From positions 565,867-629,866 of the forward strand of contig JAHBUK010000002.1 of assembly GCA_019638115.1 (NCBI GenBank): DNA of 64,000 nt, in the 5' to 3' direction. This document shows, one piece after another, positions 54,295-61,600 of the stretch (position 1 is the stretch's first letter; every line of letters begins with the position of its first letter). Made by a program: the position numbers and the translations under genes. This stretch comes from Flavobacteriales bacterium. Its GTDB lineage: Bacteria > Bacteroidota > Bacteroidia > Flavobacteriales_F > PHOS-HE28. A model generated the notes under the pieces. That model had not been told where the DNA came from. It saw only the letters and a program-made list of their open reading frames with translations, and did not search any database.

Positions 54295-54854
54295 CCCGCC
54301 CCACCGTCGACCTTTCCCGCTTCGACAACTCGAAGTCCTTCGACCCCGGCGCGGGTTTCGTGAAGCGCACGCTCTGGTACTTCACCAATGCGCTCTTCTT
54401 CCTCAATCCACTCTTCCCGTTCCGTTCGCCGAAACCCGCGTTGCTGCGCCTGTTCGGTGCCCAGGTGGGCAGGGGGGTGGTGATCCATCCGGGCGTCAAC
54501 ATCAAGTTCCCCTGGAAACTGCGCATCGGTGACCACAGCTGGATCGGCCAGCGGGCCTGGCTGGACAACCTCGACACGCTCACCATCGGGAATAACGTGG
54601 TCATCAGCCAGGGTGCCGTGATCATCCAAGGCAGCCACGACTACAAGAAGGTCGACTATCCCACCTACACCAAGCCCGTGGTGCTGGAGGATGGCTGTTG
54701 GGTGGGGGCAGGCGCCATCGTTACGCTCGGTGTCACCATGAAGAGCCACAGCGTGCTCGCGGCGGGCAGCATGGCCAGCAAGGACCTGGAAGCGTACATG
54801 GTGTATCAGGGAAATCCGGCGGTGGCGGTGCGGGAGCGGGTGATAAGTATGTAA
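54291..54854 (+). CDS. WcaF-like colanic acid acetyltransferase
   Basis: 187-residue hexapeptide (left-handed beta-helix) acyltransferase. The start ATG 54291 overlaps the vapC stop; ATG 54279 is also in frame. The repeat region reads IGDHSWIGQRAWLDNLDTLTIGNNVVISQGAVI (in parts), with the catalytic histidine in QGSHDYKKVDY and the C-terminal VLEDGCWVGAGAIVTLGVTMKSH and QGNPAVAVRER. It would O-acetylate a glycan sugar using acetyl-CoA. Family assignment is good. Confidence 0.85.
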   Translation: MTRPTVDLSRFDNSKSFDPGAGFVKRTLWYFTNALFFLNPLFPFRSPKPALLRLFGAQVGRGVVIHPGVNIKFPWKLRIGDHSWIGQRAWLDNLDTLTIGNNVVISQGAVIIQGSHDYKKVDYPTYTKPVVLEDGCWVGAGAIVTLGVTMKSHSVLAAGSMASKDLEAYMVYQGNPAVAVRERVISM

Positions 54855-54865
54855 AACACAGGCTC

Positions 54866-55357
54866 ATGAAGTGGACCATCGCAATTGCGCTAAGCATGGT
54901 TGTCCTGGGAGCTTATGCGCAGCACGGATCAGTATCGATGTACAACGAAGCTGGTCTATTGAGGGCGGATACCAGCTTGCGGATAAGTCAAGCTCAGCTG
55001 GAACGATGGCGTGCTATTGAGGACCTCCTCTTGACCCATGTGGTCGATAAGGTTCGCTACTCGGACATGGCAAGGGATGGTCAGGTTGAAGGTAGAATCA
55101 TTTGTTCGTTCGGGTTGGATAAGGAAGGAGCAGTCGGCAGCTTTGAAATGTTGAGCGGGCCTGGATACGGGATGGATCAAGAATTGAAACGTGCATTGAG
55201 TTCCTTCCGATCCATTAGCAGCTTGTCAAATGGGACGAGCTCATCTGGACTCTACCACATCGTGCTGGACCTTCAATTTGTGGACGCAAGGTCCTACATA
55301 AAGGAGCATGGGGCGATACCGATCATTGGTGTCGACGCGAAAGTCATTCAGCACTGA
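54866..55357 (+). CDS. Exported hypothetical protein, TonB-C-like
   Basis: 163 residues with a signal peptide (WTIAIALSMVVLGAYAQ). The region GRIICSFGLDKEGAVGSFEMLSGPGYGMDQELKRALSSF follows the strand-helix pattern of TonB C-terminal domains (V-x-F-V-D-x-x-G-x-V...L-x-x-G...LDxEAxRVV), suggesting a small periplasmic protein related to energy transducers. Function unknown. It follows the acetyltransferase by 11 bases. Confidence 0.55.
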   Translation: MKWTIAIALSMVVLGAYAQHGSVSMYNEAGLLRADTSLRISQAQLERWRAIEDLLLTHVVDKVRYSDMARDGQVEGRIICSFGLDKEGAVGSFEMLSGPGYGMDQELKRALSSFRSISSLSNGTSSSGLYHIVLDLQFVDARSYIKEHGAIPIIGVDAKVIQH

Positions 55358-55379
55358 CCAACTTGTAGCCACCTTAAAA

Positions 55380-55461
55380 CCTCCGCAGGGTCTCCCAACG
55401 CAGGAGGGGACCCTGCGGTACACAACGACCGCAGGGTCCCTTGCAGGAGACCCTGCGGAGG
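55380..55461. repeat. Nested perfect inverted repeats (CGCAGGGTC family)
   Basis: CCTCCGCAGGGTCTCC (55380-55395) pairs perfectly with GGAGACCCTGCGGAGG (55446-55461), and inside it GGGACCCTGCGGT (55407-55419) pairs perfectly with ACCGCAGGGTCCC (55428-55440). All four arms share the core GCAGGGTC or its complement. A degenerate relative is at 58192-58268. Confidence 0.85.
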
Positions 55462-55552
55462 TGGTCGAGATCCTGTAGACCCATACCTCCCCAAAGTCTC
55501 CCGATTTACAAGGAGTCCGGTGCATATCGGCCCCTGCCGCGCCTCACAAACC

Positions 55553-55972
55553 TCAGCCCTTGCTGCGGCTCAGCACGCTGCCTGCCACCAGGCCCATGGC
55601 CGCCGTCCACACCGTGTTGGCCAGCACATCCACCACGGCCACTGCAGGCCCCATGTACCAGTTCATGAAGGCGTAGAACATCAGCGTTATGCTTGTGTAT
55701 ACCCCCAGTCCCAGAACGGCGCCGGTGACCATGCCCGCCATGGCACCCTGTGCGGCGGTGCGGGCACATACCCAGGCCAGCATCAGGCCCCAAGCCAGAT
55801 TGCCCGCAAGCACAAGCCCGAGGTTCAAGCTCTCTTCCGGCTTGTTCATCCCTTCATACTGAAAGATGTTCGCCTCGAAGTAGCCCATCAGCAGCATGCC
55901 GAACAGCAGCCATCCCAAAAGGAAGCCCGCCACCCCGGCAGCAAGCCCCGCGATCAGTACCCGTGTGTTCAT
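55553..55972 (-). CDS. Small hypothetical membrane protein
   Basis: 139 residues from MNTRVLIAGLAAGVAG (55972). Four hydrophobic segments: the N-terminal one, NLGLVLAGNLAWGLMLAWV, MAGMVTGAVLGLGVYTSI and a C-terminal VLANTVWTAAMGLVAGSV. The open frame continues left of this ATG through the purine/pyrimidine repeat tract but is repeat-encoded. No family is recognised with certainty. Confidence 0.6.
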   Translation of the reverse strand: MNTRVLIAGLAAGVAGFLLGWLLFGMLLMGYFEANIFQYEGMNKPEESLNLGLVLAGNLAWGLMLAWVCARTAAQGAMAGMVTGAVLGLGVYTSITLMFYAFMNWYMGPAVAVVDVLANTVWTAAMGLVAGSVLSRSKG

Positions 55973-56070
55973 GGTCGTTGGTGTTGGTTGGTACATCGAA
56001 GCTAAGCCATGCGGAGCGGCATACGACATGGTGGGGCAATTACTGATCCGATGAATACGATCCGAACTTA

Positions 56071-56254
56071 TGCGAAGGAGGTAGGGGAGGTAAGGGAGGT
56101 GAAGGAGGTAAGGGAGGTGAAGGAAGTAAGGGAGGTGAAGGAAGTAAGGGAGGTGAATGAGGTGAAGGAGGTAAGGGAGGTGAAGGAAGTAAGGGAGGTG
56201 AAGGAGGTGAAGGGGGAAAGGGAGGTGAAGGAAGTGAAGGGGGAAAGGGAGGAG
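56071..56254. repeat. 9-nt purine tandem repeat (GGAGGTAAG / GGAGGTGAA)
   Basis: About 180 bases of alternating GGAGGTAAG and GGAGGTGAA units with GGAAGT and GGGGGAAAG variants, almost pure purine plus T. Because 9 is a multiple of 3, it stays open on both strands (as EVREVKEV or HLPYFLHLPYLL) and mimics a gene. It lies in the 361-base gap between the genes at 55972 and 56334. Confidence 0.9.
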
Positions 56255-56292
56255 TGGGGATGGAACGCTTCGTTGCCAACCCAGTAGCACGA

Positions 56293-56300
56293 TACCTTTG
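56293..56300 (+). promoter_or_regulatory. Candidate -7 promoter box
   Basis: TACCTTTG matches TAnnTTTG; a TTG lies about 17 bases upstream (near 56273), close to the usual -33 spacing. The ATG at 56334 follows after 33 bases. Confidence 0.5.
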
Positions 56301-56333
56301 CCCCTCCGGCCTCTCGGCCACGCTCTCACCACC

Positions 56334-56750
56334 ATGTTCCACGCATTGCGTCAGCAACACGAAGCCCGCAACCTGTCGGGGCCTGGTTGGGCCTTGCGCG
56401 TGGCGCTGGTGCTGCTCATGGTGGCCCTTGGGCTGGGCGGAAAGAGCGGAAGCTTCCAAGGCTGGATGGCCACCGGCCAACACAGCCATGTGGCTGATCA
56501 CACGCAGGATGGGCACGTTGCCACCGCACAAGCCCTGGCGCCCAGCACCCAGGCCAACGGCCAGGCGAATGTGCAGCAGGTGCCTGCTACACCAGTGGGC
56601 AAGGACCACGGTCCCGGACAGCTCCTGCACATCCGAGCCGACCAGCGTGTGTTGCACACCGCTTGGGCCAGCATGATCGCCAGCGAACGCATCGTGCGCA
56701 TCACCCTGCGCCGCTGCCAATTGCTGTTCCCTTTCCACGTCTTCTGGTAG
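56334..56750 (+). CDS. Hypothetical protein with one membrane segment
   Basis: 138 residues (MFHALRQQHEARNLSG). One hydrophobic segment near residues 20-36 (WALRVALVLLMVALGLGG), then a Gln/His/Ala-rich soluble part (TQANGQANVQQVPATPVG) and a basic C terminus (ERIVRITLRRCQLLFPFHVFW). No homology is recognised. The presence of a good promoter box upstream supports it as a gene. Confidence 0.45.
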   Translation: MFHALRQQHEARNLSGPGWALRVALVLLMVALGLGGKSGSFQGWMATGQHSHVADHTQDGHVATAQALAPSTQANGQANVQQVPATPVGKDHGPGQLLHIRADQRVLHTAWASMIASERIVRITLRRCQLLFPFHVFW

Positions 56751-56866
56751 TTGGTAGCCGGCCCCGCAGGGGCTTCCGCTGCCTTCGCCAAGGTGGTGGC
56801 TTTCTGGCCCTGCCTTGCGCATGGCCGCAGTTCTCCTTTCCACACTACCGACCCATACACCGGATC

Positions 56867-57349
56867 ATGCAACTCGACCCGGCCACCCTCATCGTGGCCC
56901 TCCTCTCCATCAGCCTCCTGGCCTCACCCTTCCTGCTCGACATGCTCAGCCGCAGGAAGAAAAGCCGTCTACTCCTGCGCGCCCTGCAGGATCTTGCCCA
57001 GAAGAACCAATGCACCGTGCACCAACACGGTATCTGCGGACAACACGCATTCGGCATCGACGAACAGCGCAACATGCTCTTCCACCTCGATCAGGAACAG
57101 CCACAGGCCACAGCGCAGGTGGTGGAACTGGGCCACGTGAAGCTCGCCTCCGCGGTGCCCGTGGCAGCCAAGGCCGGCTCCGGCCTTGCCCAGGGCCAAC
57201 ACGAACGCGTGGAACTGCACCTGATGCCCCGGCAGGTGCACCAGGCCCCCATCCGGGTGGTGCTGCACCAGGCAAGCCATGGCGCACCCACCGGTGATGA
57301 ACTGCCCTTCGCACAGGATTGGGCCCAGCGCATCAACGCGCGGCTTTGA
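56867..57349 (+). CDS. Hypothetical membrane-anchored protein
   Basis: 160 residues from MQLDPATLIVALLSISLLASPFLL, a single N-terminal membrane anchor followed by a dibasic stretch (SRRKKSR) and a soluble domain with regularly spaced hydrophobics (HAFGIDEQRNMLFHLDQ, RVELHLMPRQ). No family known to me. The longer open frame to the left is unlikely. Confidence 0.55.
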   Translation: MQLDPATLIVALLSISLLASPFLLDMLSRRKKSRLLLRALQDLAQKNQCTVHQHGICGQHAFGIDEQRNMLFHLDQEQPQATAQVVELGHVKLASAVPVAAKAGSGLAQGQHERVELHLMPRQVHQAPIRVVLHQASHGAPTGDELPFAQDWAQRINARL

Positions 57350-57490
57350 GCCTGGGGCCAGCCTTGGCCTGCACGGCCGCTGGCCCACGCTCGGCGCAGG
57401 TGCAGGCATTAGGGGATGAATGGCGAACGCAGGGGCTGCCACTGCGCGTGGCAGCCCCCCTTGCCGCCGCTTCGGCCTTACCTTTATTCC

Positions 57491-57793
57491 ATGCACAGCT
57501 ACTCCACACTCTCCGAAGCGGTGAACGACCTGCAACGCCGCGGATACACGGACGACCTTGCCATCGGGGGGCATTGCCTGGTGTGCAACACGCGGGGCGT
57601 GAGCCTCGATCCCGCTGAGTTCGAGATCGACGAGTTCCACCGCTTCGAGGGCATGTCCGACCCCGAGGACCAGAGCATCGTCTACGCCATCAGTTCCATC
57701 GATGGGCACATCAAGGGCATCCTGGTGAATGGCTACGGGCCGGCCGCCTCCAGCCTTACGCAGGAGCTGGTGCGCAAACTCGCTACGCACTGA
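57491..57793 (+). CDS. Small conserved protein (often labelled phosphoribosylpyrophosphate synthetase)
   Basis: 100 residues, MHSYSTLSEAVNDLQRRGYTDDL..., EFEIDEFHRFEGMSDPEDQSIVYAISS, IKGILVNGYGPAAS. Homologues of this small protein are widespread in Bacteroidota and are often annotated as phosphoribosylpyrophosphate synthetase, although it is far too short and lacks the PRPP-loop; treat the function as unknown. A TACCTTTA box (57479-57486) is a near match to the -7 consensus, 4 bases before the ATG. Confidence 0.7.
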   Translation: MHSYSTLSEAVNDLQRRGYTDDLAIGGHCLVCNTRGVSLDPAEFEIDEFHRFEGMSDPEDQSIVYAISSIDGHIKGILVNGYGPAASSLTQELVRKLATH

Positions 57794-57879
57794 GGCCGGG
57801 ACGGAGCTTCCGGCTGAGGCAGCGCTCAGCTACCTTCCGCCTACAGGGGAATCCGCCTTTTGCGGTCAGTTACGCTCCC

Positions 57880-58135
57880 ATTCCGACCAGAATTGCGCGA
57901 TAACTGGTCAATAGCGCTCCCCTTCTGATCAGGATGTTGCGTGATCTGGTCAATATCGCTGGTGTTCCGACTGTATGCTTCGTAAGCCGGTCAAGATCGC
58001 TCCCATCCCGACCAGCATGTTGTGGTAACCGCTCAATAGCGCTCATGTTCCGACCAGTATGTTGCGTGAACTGGTCAACATCGCTCCTGTTCCGACCGCT
58101 TTTTCTCGAATAGTGGGCCGAGCCGCACCTAAACG
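57880..58135. repeat. Tandem array of about six 42-bp hairpin units
   Basis: Units begin at about 57885, 57927, 57969, 58010, 58052 and 58094 (spacing 42, 42, 41, 42, 42). A typical unit is GACCAG + 13 bases + CTGGTC + AATAGCGCTCATGTTCC; GACCAG and CTGGTC form a 6-bp stem. Units differ at many positions but keep the period. There are no spacers and no cas genes. It fills most of the gap before the restriction locus. Confidence 0.85.
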
Positions 58136-58165
58136 GACCGGAATTCCTCGCGTTCCGGTCCTTTT
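58135..58165. terminator. Candidate hairpin, possible terminator
   Basis: GGACCGGAA and TTCCGGTCC form a perfect 9-bp stem around 9 bases, followed by TTTTCC. The T-run is short, so it may simply be another repeat hairpin. Confidence 0.35.
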
Positions 58166-58191
58166 CCGACCGGAATTGCTCTAAACCTAAA

Positions 58192-58268
58192 CCTGCGCAG
58201 GATCTCCTGCGGTACGAAGGAACCCTGCGCTTCAGGCCGTGATCGCAGGGTCCACTGCGTGAGACCCT
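58192..58268. repeat. Degenerate CGCAGGGTC repeat
   Basis: CTGCGCAGGATCTCCTGCGGTACGAAGG, AACCCTGCG and CGCAGGGTCCACTGCGTGAGACCC follow the order of the perfect element at 55380-55461 but with mismatches. Confidence 0.65.
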
Positions 58269-58369
58269 TTGAAGGCCAAAAAGCCTTGGTGCTTGAACCA
58301 TGCGGCCAGGTGCCCTACGATCTGGTCTTCGCACATCTTGTTAACGCCAACGCGAATCGAGTCGCACAT

Positions 58370-58678
58370 CTACACGGTCAGCATCAGCTCATTCAACTCC
58401 CCCCTCACCTCCTCCCACTCCCCCAGATACCCCCGCATCAAGCTCTTCCACAGCTTCCCGTGGTTGGGCACCCGCAGGTGCAGCAACTCGTGCACGATCA
58501 CATAGTCCTGCAGGCGGGGCGGCAGCGTGAGCAGTTCGTCGTTGAAGTTCAGGTGACCGTTGGTGCTGCAGCTGGCCCACTTGCGGCGCATGGGGCGGAT
58601 ACCCAGCCACACCACCTCCACCCCGATGCGGGCGGACCACTCGCGGACACGTTGCTTGAAGGCGGCGCGGGCGTCCAT
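58370..58678 (-). CDS. YgjP/SprT-like M48 family metallopeptidase (short form)
   Basis: 102 residues, the C-terminal catalytic half of the YgjP family: RPMRRKWASCSTNGHLNFNDELLTLP then YVIVHELLHLRVPNHGKLW with the zinc motif HELLH (63-67) and a third ligand near H73. Full-length family members are about twice this size; short ones next to type I restriction genes are a known arrangement. The start overlaps the hsdR stop by one base, so it is translated after hsdR. Confidence 0.83.
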   Translation of the reverse strand: MDARAAFKQRVREWSARIGVEVVWLGIRPMRRKWASCSTNGHLNFNDELLTLPPRLQDYVIVHELLHLRVPNHGKLWKSLMRGYLGEWEEVRGELNELMLTV

Positions 58679-61600
58679 CAGATGCGATCGGCTTTCTCCA
58701 ACAACGTGAACAGCCCATCCACCACCCGCGTCACTTGGTCCAGATCGTCGAGCTGGGCGTAGATGGCGAAGGTGACCTTCTTGCGCAGCTCGCGCAGGTC
58801 CTTCTCGCTCGTCTTCCAGTGGGGGAAGGCCACGAAGGCCTCCTTGATCTTGCGGCTCACCGCCTCGGCATCGTTCACCTTCGCGTCCAGCAGGGTGCGG
58901 TACACGAAGTAGGTGAGGCCGTCGAAGCCCTTGGCGGCCTGCTCCTGCTTGCGCTGCTCGTTCAGCTCCACCTCCTTCATCAGGTCGGCCAGGGCGTCGG
59001 CGGTACTGGTCTGGCGGCTCTCGAAGCTCTCCTGCACGGCGCGGGCGCGCTCGGCCATGGCGATCAGGTAGGGATCGTCGCTGTGCTCATCGGCGTGCTT
59101 CTCGATGCTCTTGATCAGGTTGATCACCTTGGTGCCGTCGCCGGCGTGCTTCTGCTTGATGAGCTCGATGGTGCGTTCGTTGATGGGCACGAACTCCATG
59201 GGCGCGCTCACATCGCCCACGGTGATGTTCTGCTGCACCAGCGCCGCCGTCTTGCGCTGGAACTCGCGGTCCACCTCCACGCGCTTGGTGTAGGCCTTGC
59301 GCACCACCTGGTAGATGGCGCTGAGCGTGGCGTAGGTGTCGATGTAGGGGCGCAGGAAGGCATCGGGGCTGATGATCTCGTAGAGCATCTCCACCTCCTT
59401 GTACTCCTTGAAGAACTCCTTGCGGCGCTCGGGGTCGCGGAAGTGCTCGATGAGGCCGTCCACGTCGCGGTCGTCGAAGCGGCCGCCGATGAGCTGGAGG
59501 TAGGCGGGCACCTTCTGCTCCATCTTGTTCTTGAACAGGCCCTTCAGCAGGGCGATGTCCTTCACGATGGCGTTGATCTCCTCGCTGTCGAAGGCCAGGG
59601 CCTTCTCCAGCTTGTCGAAGATGCCCACGAAGTCCAGCACGAAGCCGTGGGGCTTCACCATCTCGGCCTGCTCGTTCTCGTACGGTCGGTTCACCCGGGC
59701 GATGGCCTGAAGCAGCGTGTGGTCGCGCATGGGCTTGTCCAGGTACATGGCGTAGAGCACGGGCGCGTCGTAGCCGGTGAGCAGCTTCTCGGTGACGATG
59801 AGGATCTTGGGCTGCTGGTCCAGCTTGGTGAAGGCCTTGCGGATCTGCCGCTCCTTCTTCTCGTCCAGGTGGAAGGCCTTGAGCGTAGTGCTGTCGTTGT
59901 TGTTACCGGTGTAGACCACCCCGCTGTATTCGGCGGGCAGGAACTCGTCCAGCGCGTGCTTGTACAGGGCGCAGGCCTCGCGGTCCACGCCTACGAGGAA
60001 GGCCTTGTAGCCGAGCGGCTCCACGTTCTCGGTGTAGTGCCTGGCCACGAATTCGGCCACCTTGCGGATGCGCTCCTTGCCCTTCAGGAAGTTCTTCAGG
60101 TTCACGGCGCGGTCCAGCACCTTGTTCAGGTGCTCGATGTCCGCCAGCCCCTCGGCCTCGGCCAGGCTGAGGAACTCCTTGTCCAGCGTGTCGTGCGGCA
60201 CCAGCAGCTCGTTGGGCGCCAGGTTGTAGTACAGCGGCAGCGTGGTGCCGTCGGCGATGCTGTCGGCGATGCTGTACTTGTGCAGGTAGCCTTTGTCGTC
60301 CTCGCCGCCGAAGGTCTTGAAGGTGCCGCGCCCATAGGCCGTCTTGTCGATGGGCGTGCCGGTGAAGCCCAGGTAGCTGGCGTTGGGCAGGCCGGCCATG
60401 AGGAAGTTGCCCAGGTCGCCGCCCGTGGTGCGGTGCGCCTCGTCGATCAGCACGTAGATGTTCTTCCGCGTGTTGATGTTGGCGGGCATGTCGCGGAACT
60501 TGTGCACCATGCACACCACGATGCCGCGGTAGTCGTCCTTCAGCAGCCGGTTCAATTTGCTGATGCTCTCGGCGTGCTCCACGTTGCCGAGGCCCAGCGC
60601 CGCCAGGTTCTTCAGCATCTGGTCCTCCAGCTCGTTGCGGTCGATCATCAACAGCACCGTGGGCTTGTCGGCCTCGGGGGCCTTGAAGAGCTGCTCGGCG
60701 GCCTTGATCATGGTGAAGGTCTTGCCGCTGCCCTGCGTGTGCCACACCAGGCCGCGCCGCTTCACCGGGTCCAGCGCGCGGTGCACCACGCGCTCCACGG
60801 CGGTGGTCTGGTGCTGGCGCAGGATGAACTTGTTCAGCTCCTCGTCCTTCTCGGCAAAGACGATGTAGTCCTTCAGCAGGGCCAGCACCTGGGGGATGGC
60901 GCAGAAGGTTTTGACTTTCGCCTCCAGCCGGCCGGGGGTGTAGGTTGGCGGACCTCCCGGTCCGCCCGAAAACCCCGCCGAAGCCGAGCTGTGTGGCGGA
61001 CCGGTAGGTCCGCCTACCGGGGGTGGCTCTCCCGCGCCCATCGGCGGACCGGGAGGTCCGCCTACCGTCAACTCGTCCTTCTCGTAGAAGAGAAACTCCC
61101 CAGCTTTCAGCCCGCTCTCAGTCGGATTGTTGCGGATGTAGTCCAGCACCTGCTCGAAGTGATCCTCATTGCGGATCAGCCGATCCCAGTAATCGTCCAT
61201 CCACAGTGCACCCGACTTTCCGAGGCGTTTGTTCACCTCGCGGGCGCTGAAGCTCTTCCAAGACTTCACGATATCGCCCACTGTGTGGTATCCCAGCGGA
61301 CGGAACAGCACGTGCACGTGGTTCGGCATCACCACATAGCTCACCAGCTCGAAGTGTTGGCCATCGAAGTGCTGGAGGGTGTCACCCACGATACGGGCAA
61401 GTGACGGGTCACGGAACGGGCAGGAGCCTTTACCGGCATCCAGCCATTTATCCATCCGGCGGCTGAAGCGATCGAAGTACTCCAGTTCGGTGGCCTCGGT
61501 CCACGGCTCGGGATGGGCTCTCAACCACGCATTGCGTTCGGCGGTCCATTCGTCCAACACTTCACGTGGAAGTGAATCGCCCATGCGCCAGGTGACCGAG

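Noticed and set aside
56009-56287. 92-residue EVREVKEV coiled-coil-like protein
   Set aside because: It is the in-frame reading of the 9-nt purine repeat; the opposite strand is equally open, which marks a repeat and not a gene.
57491-57793. Function as phosphoribosylpyrophosphate synthetase
   Set aside because: The common label does not fit: 100 residues, no PRPP-binding loop, no ATP flag; function left unknown.
57880-58135. Possible CRISPR array
   Set aside because: The 42-bp units are contiguous, without unique spacers, and no cas gene is nearby.
58735-61404. 889-residue open frame on the forward strand
   Set aside because: It is antisense to hsdR; its leucine/valine/histidine-rich composition is the mirror of a GC-rich coding frame, and hsdR motifs are all on the reverse strand.
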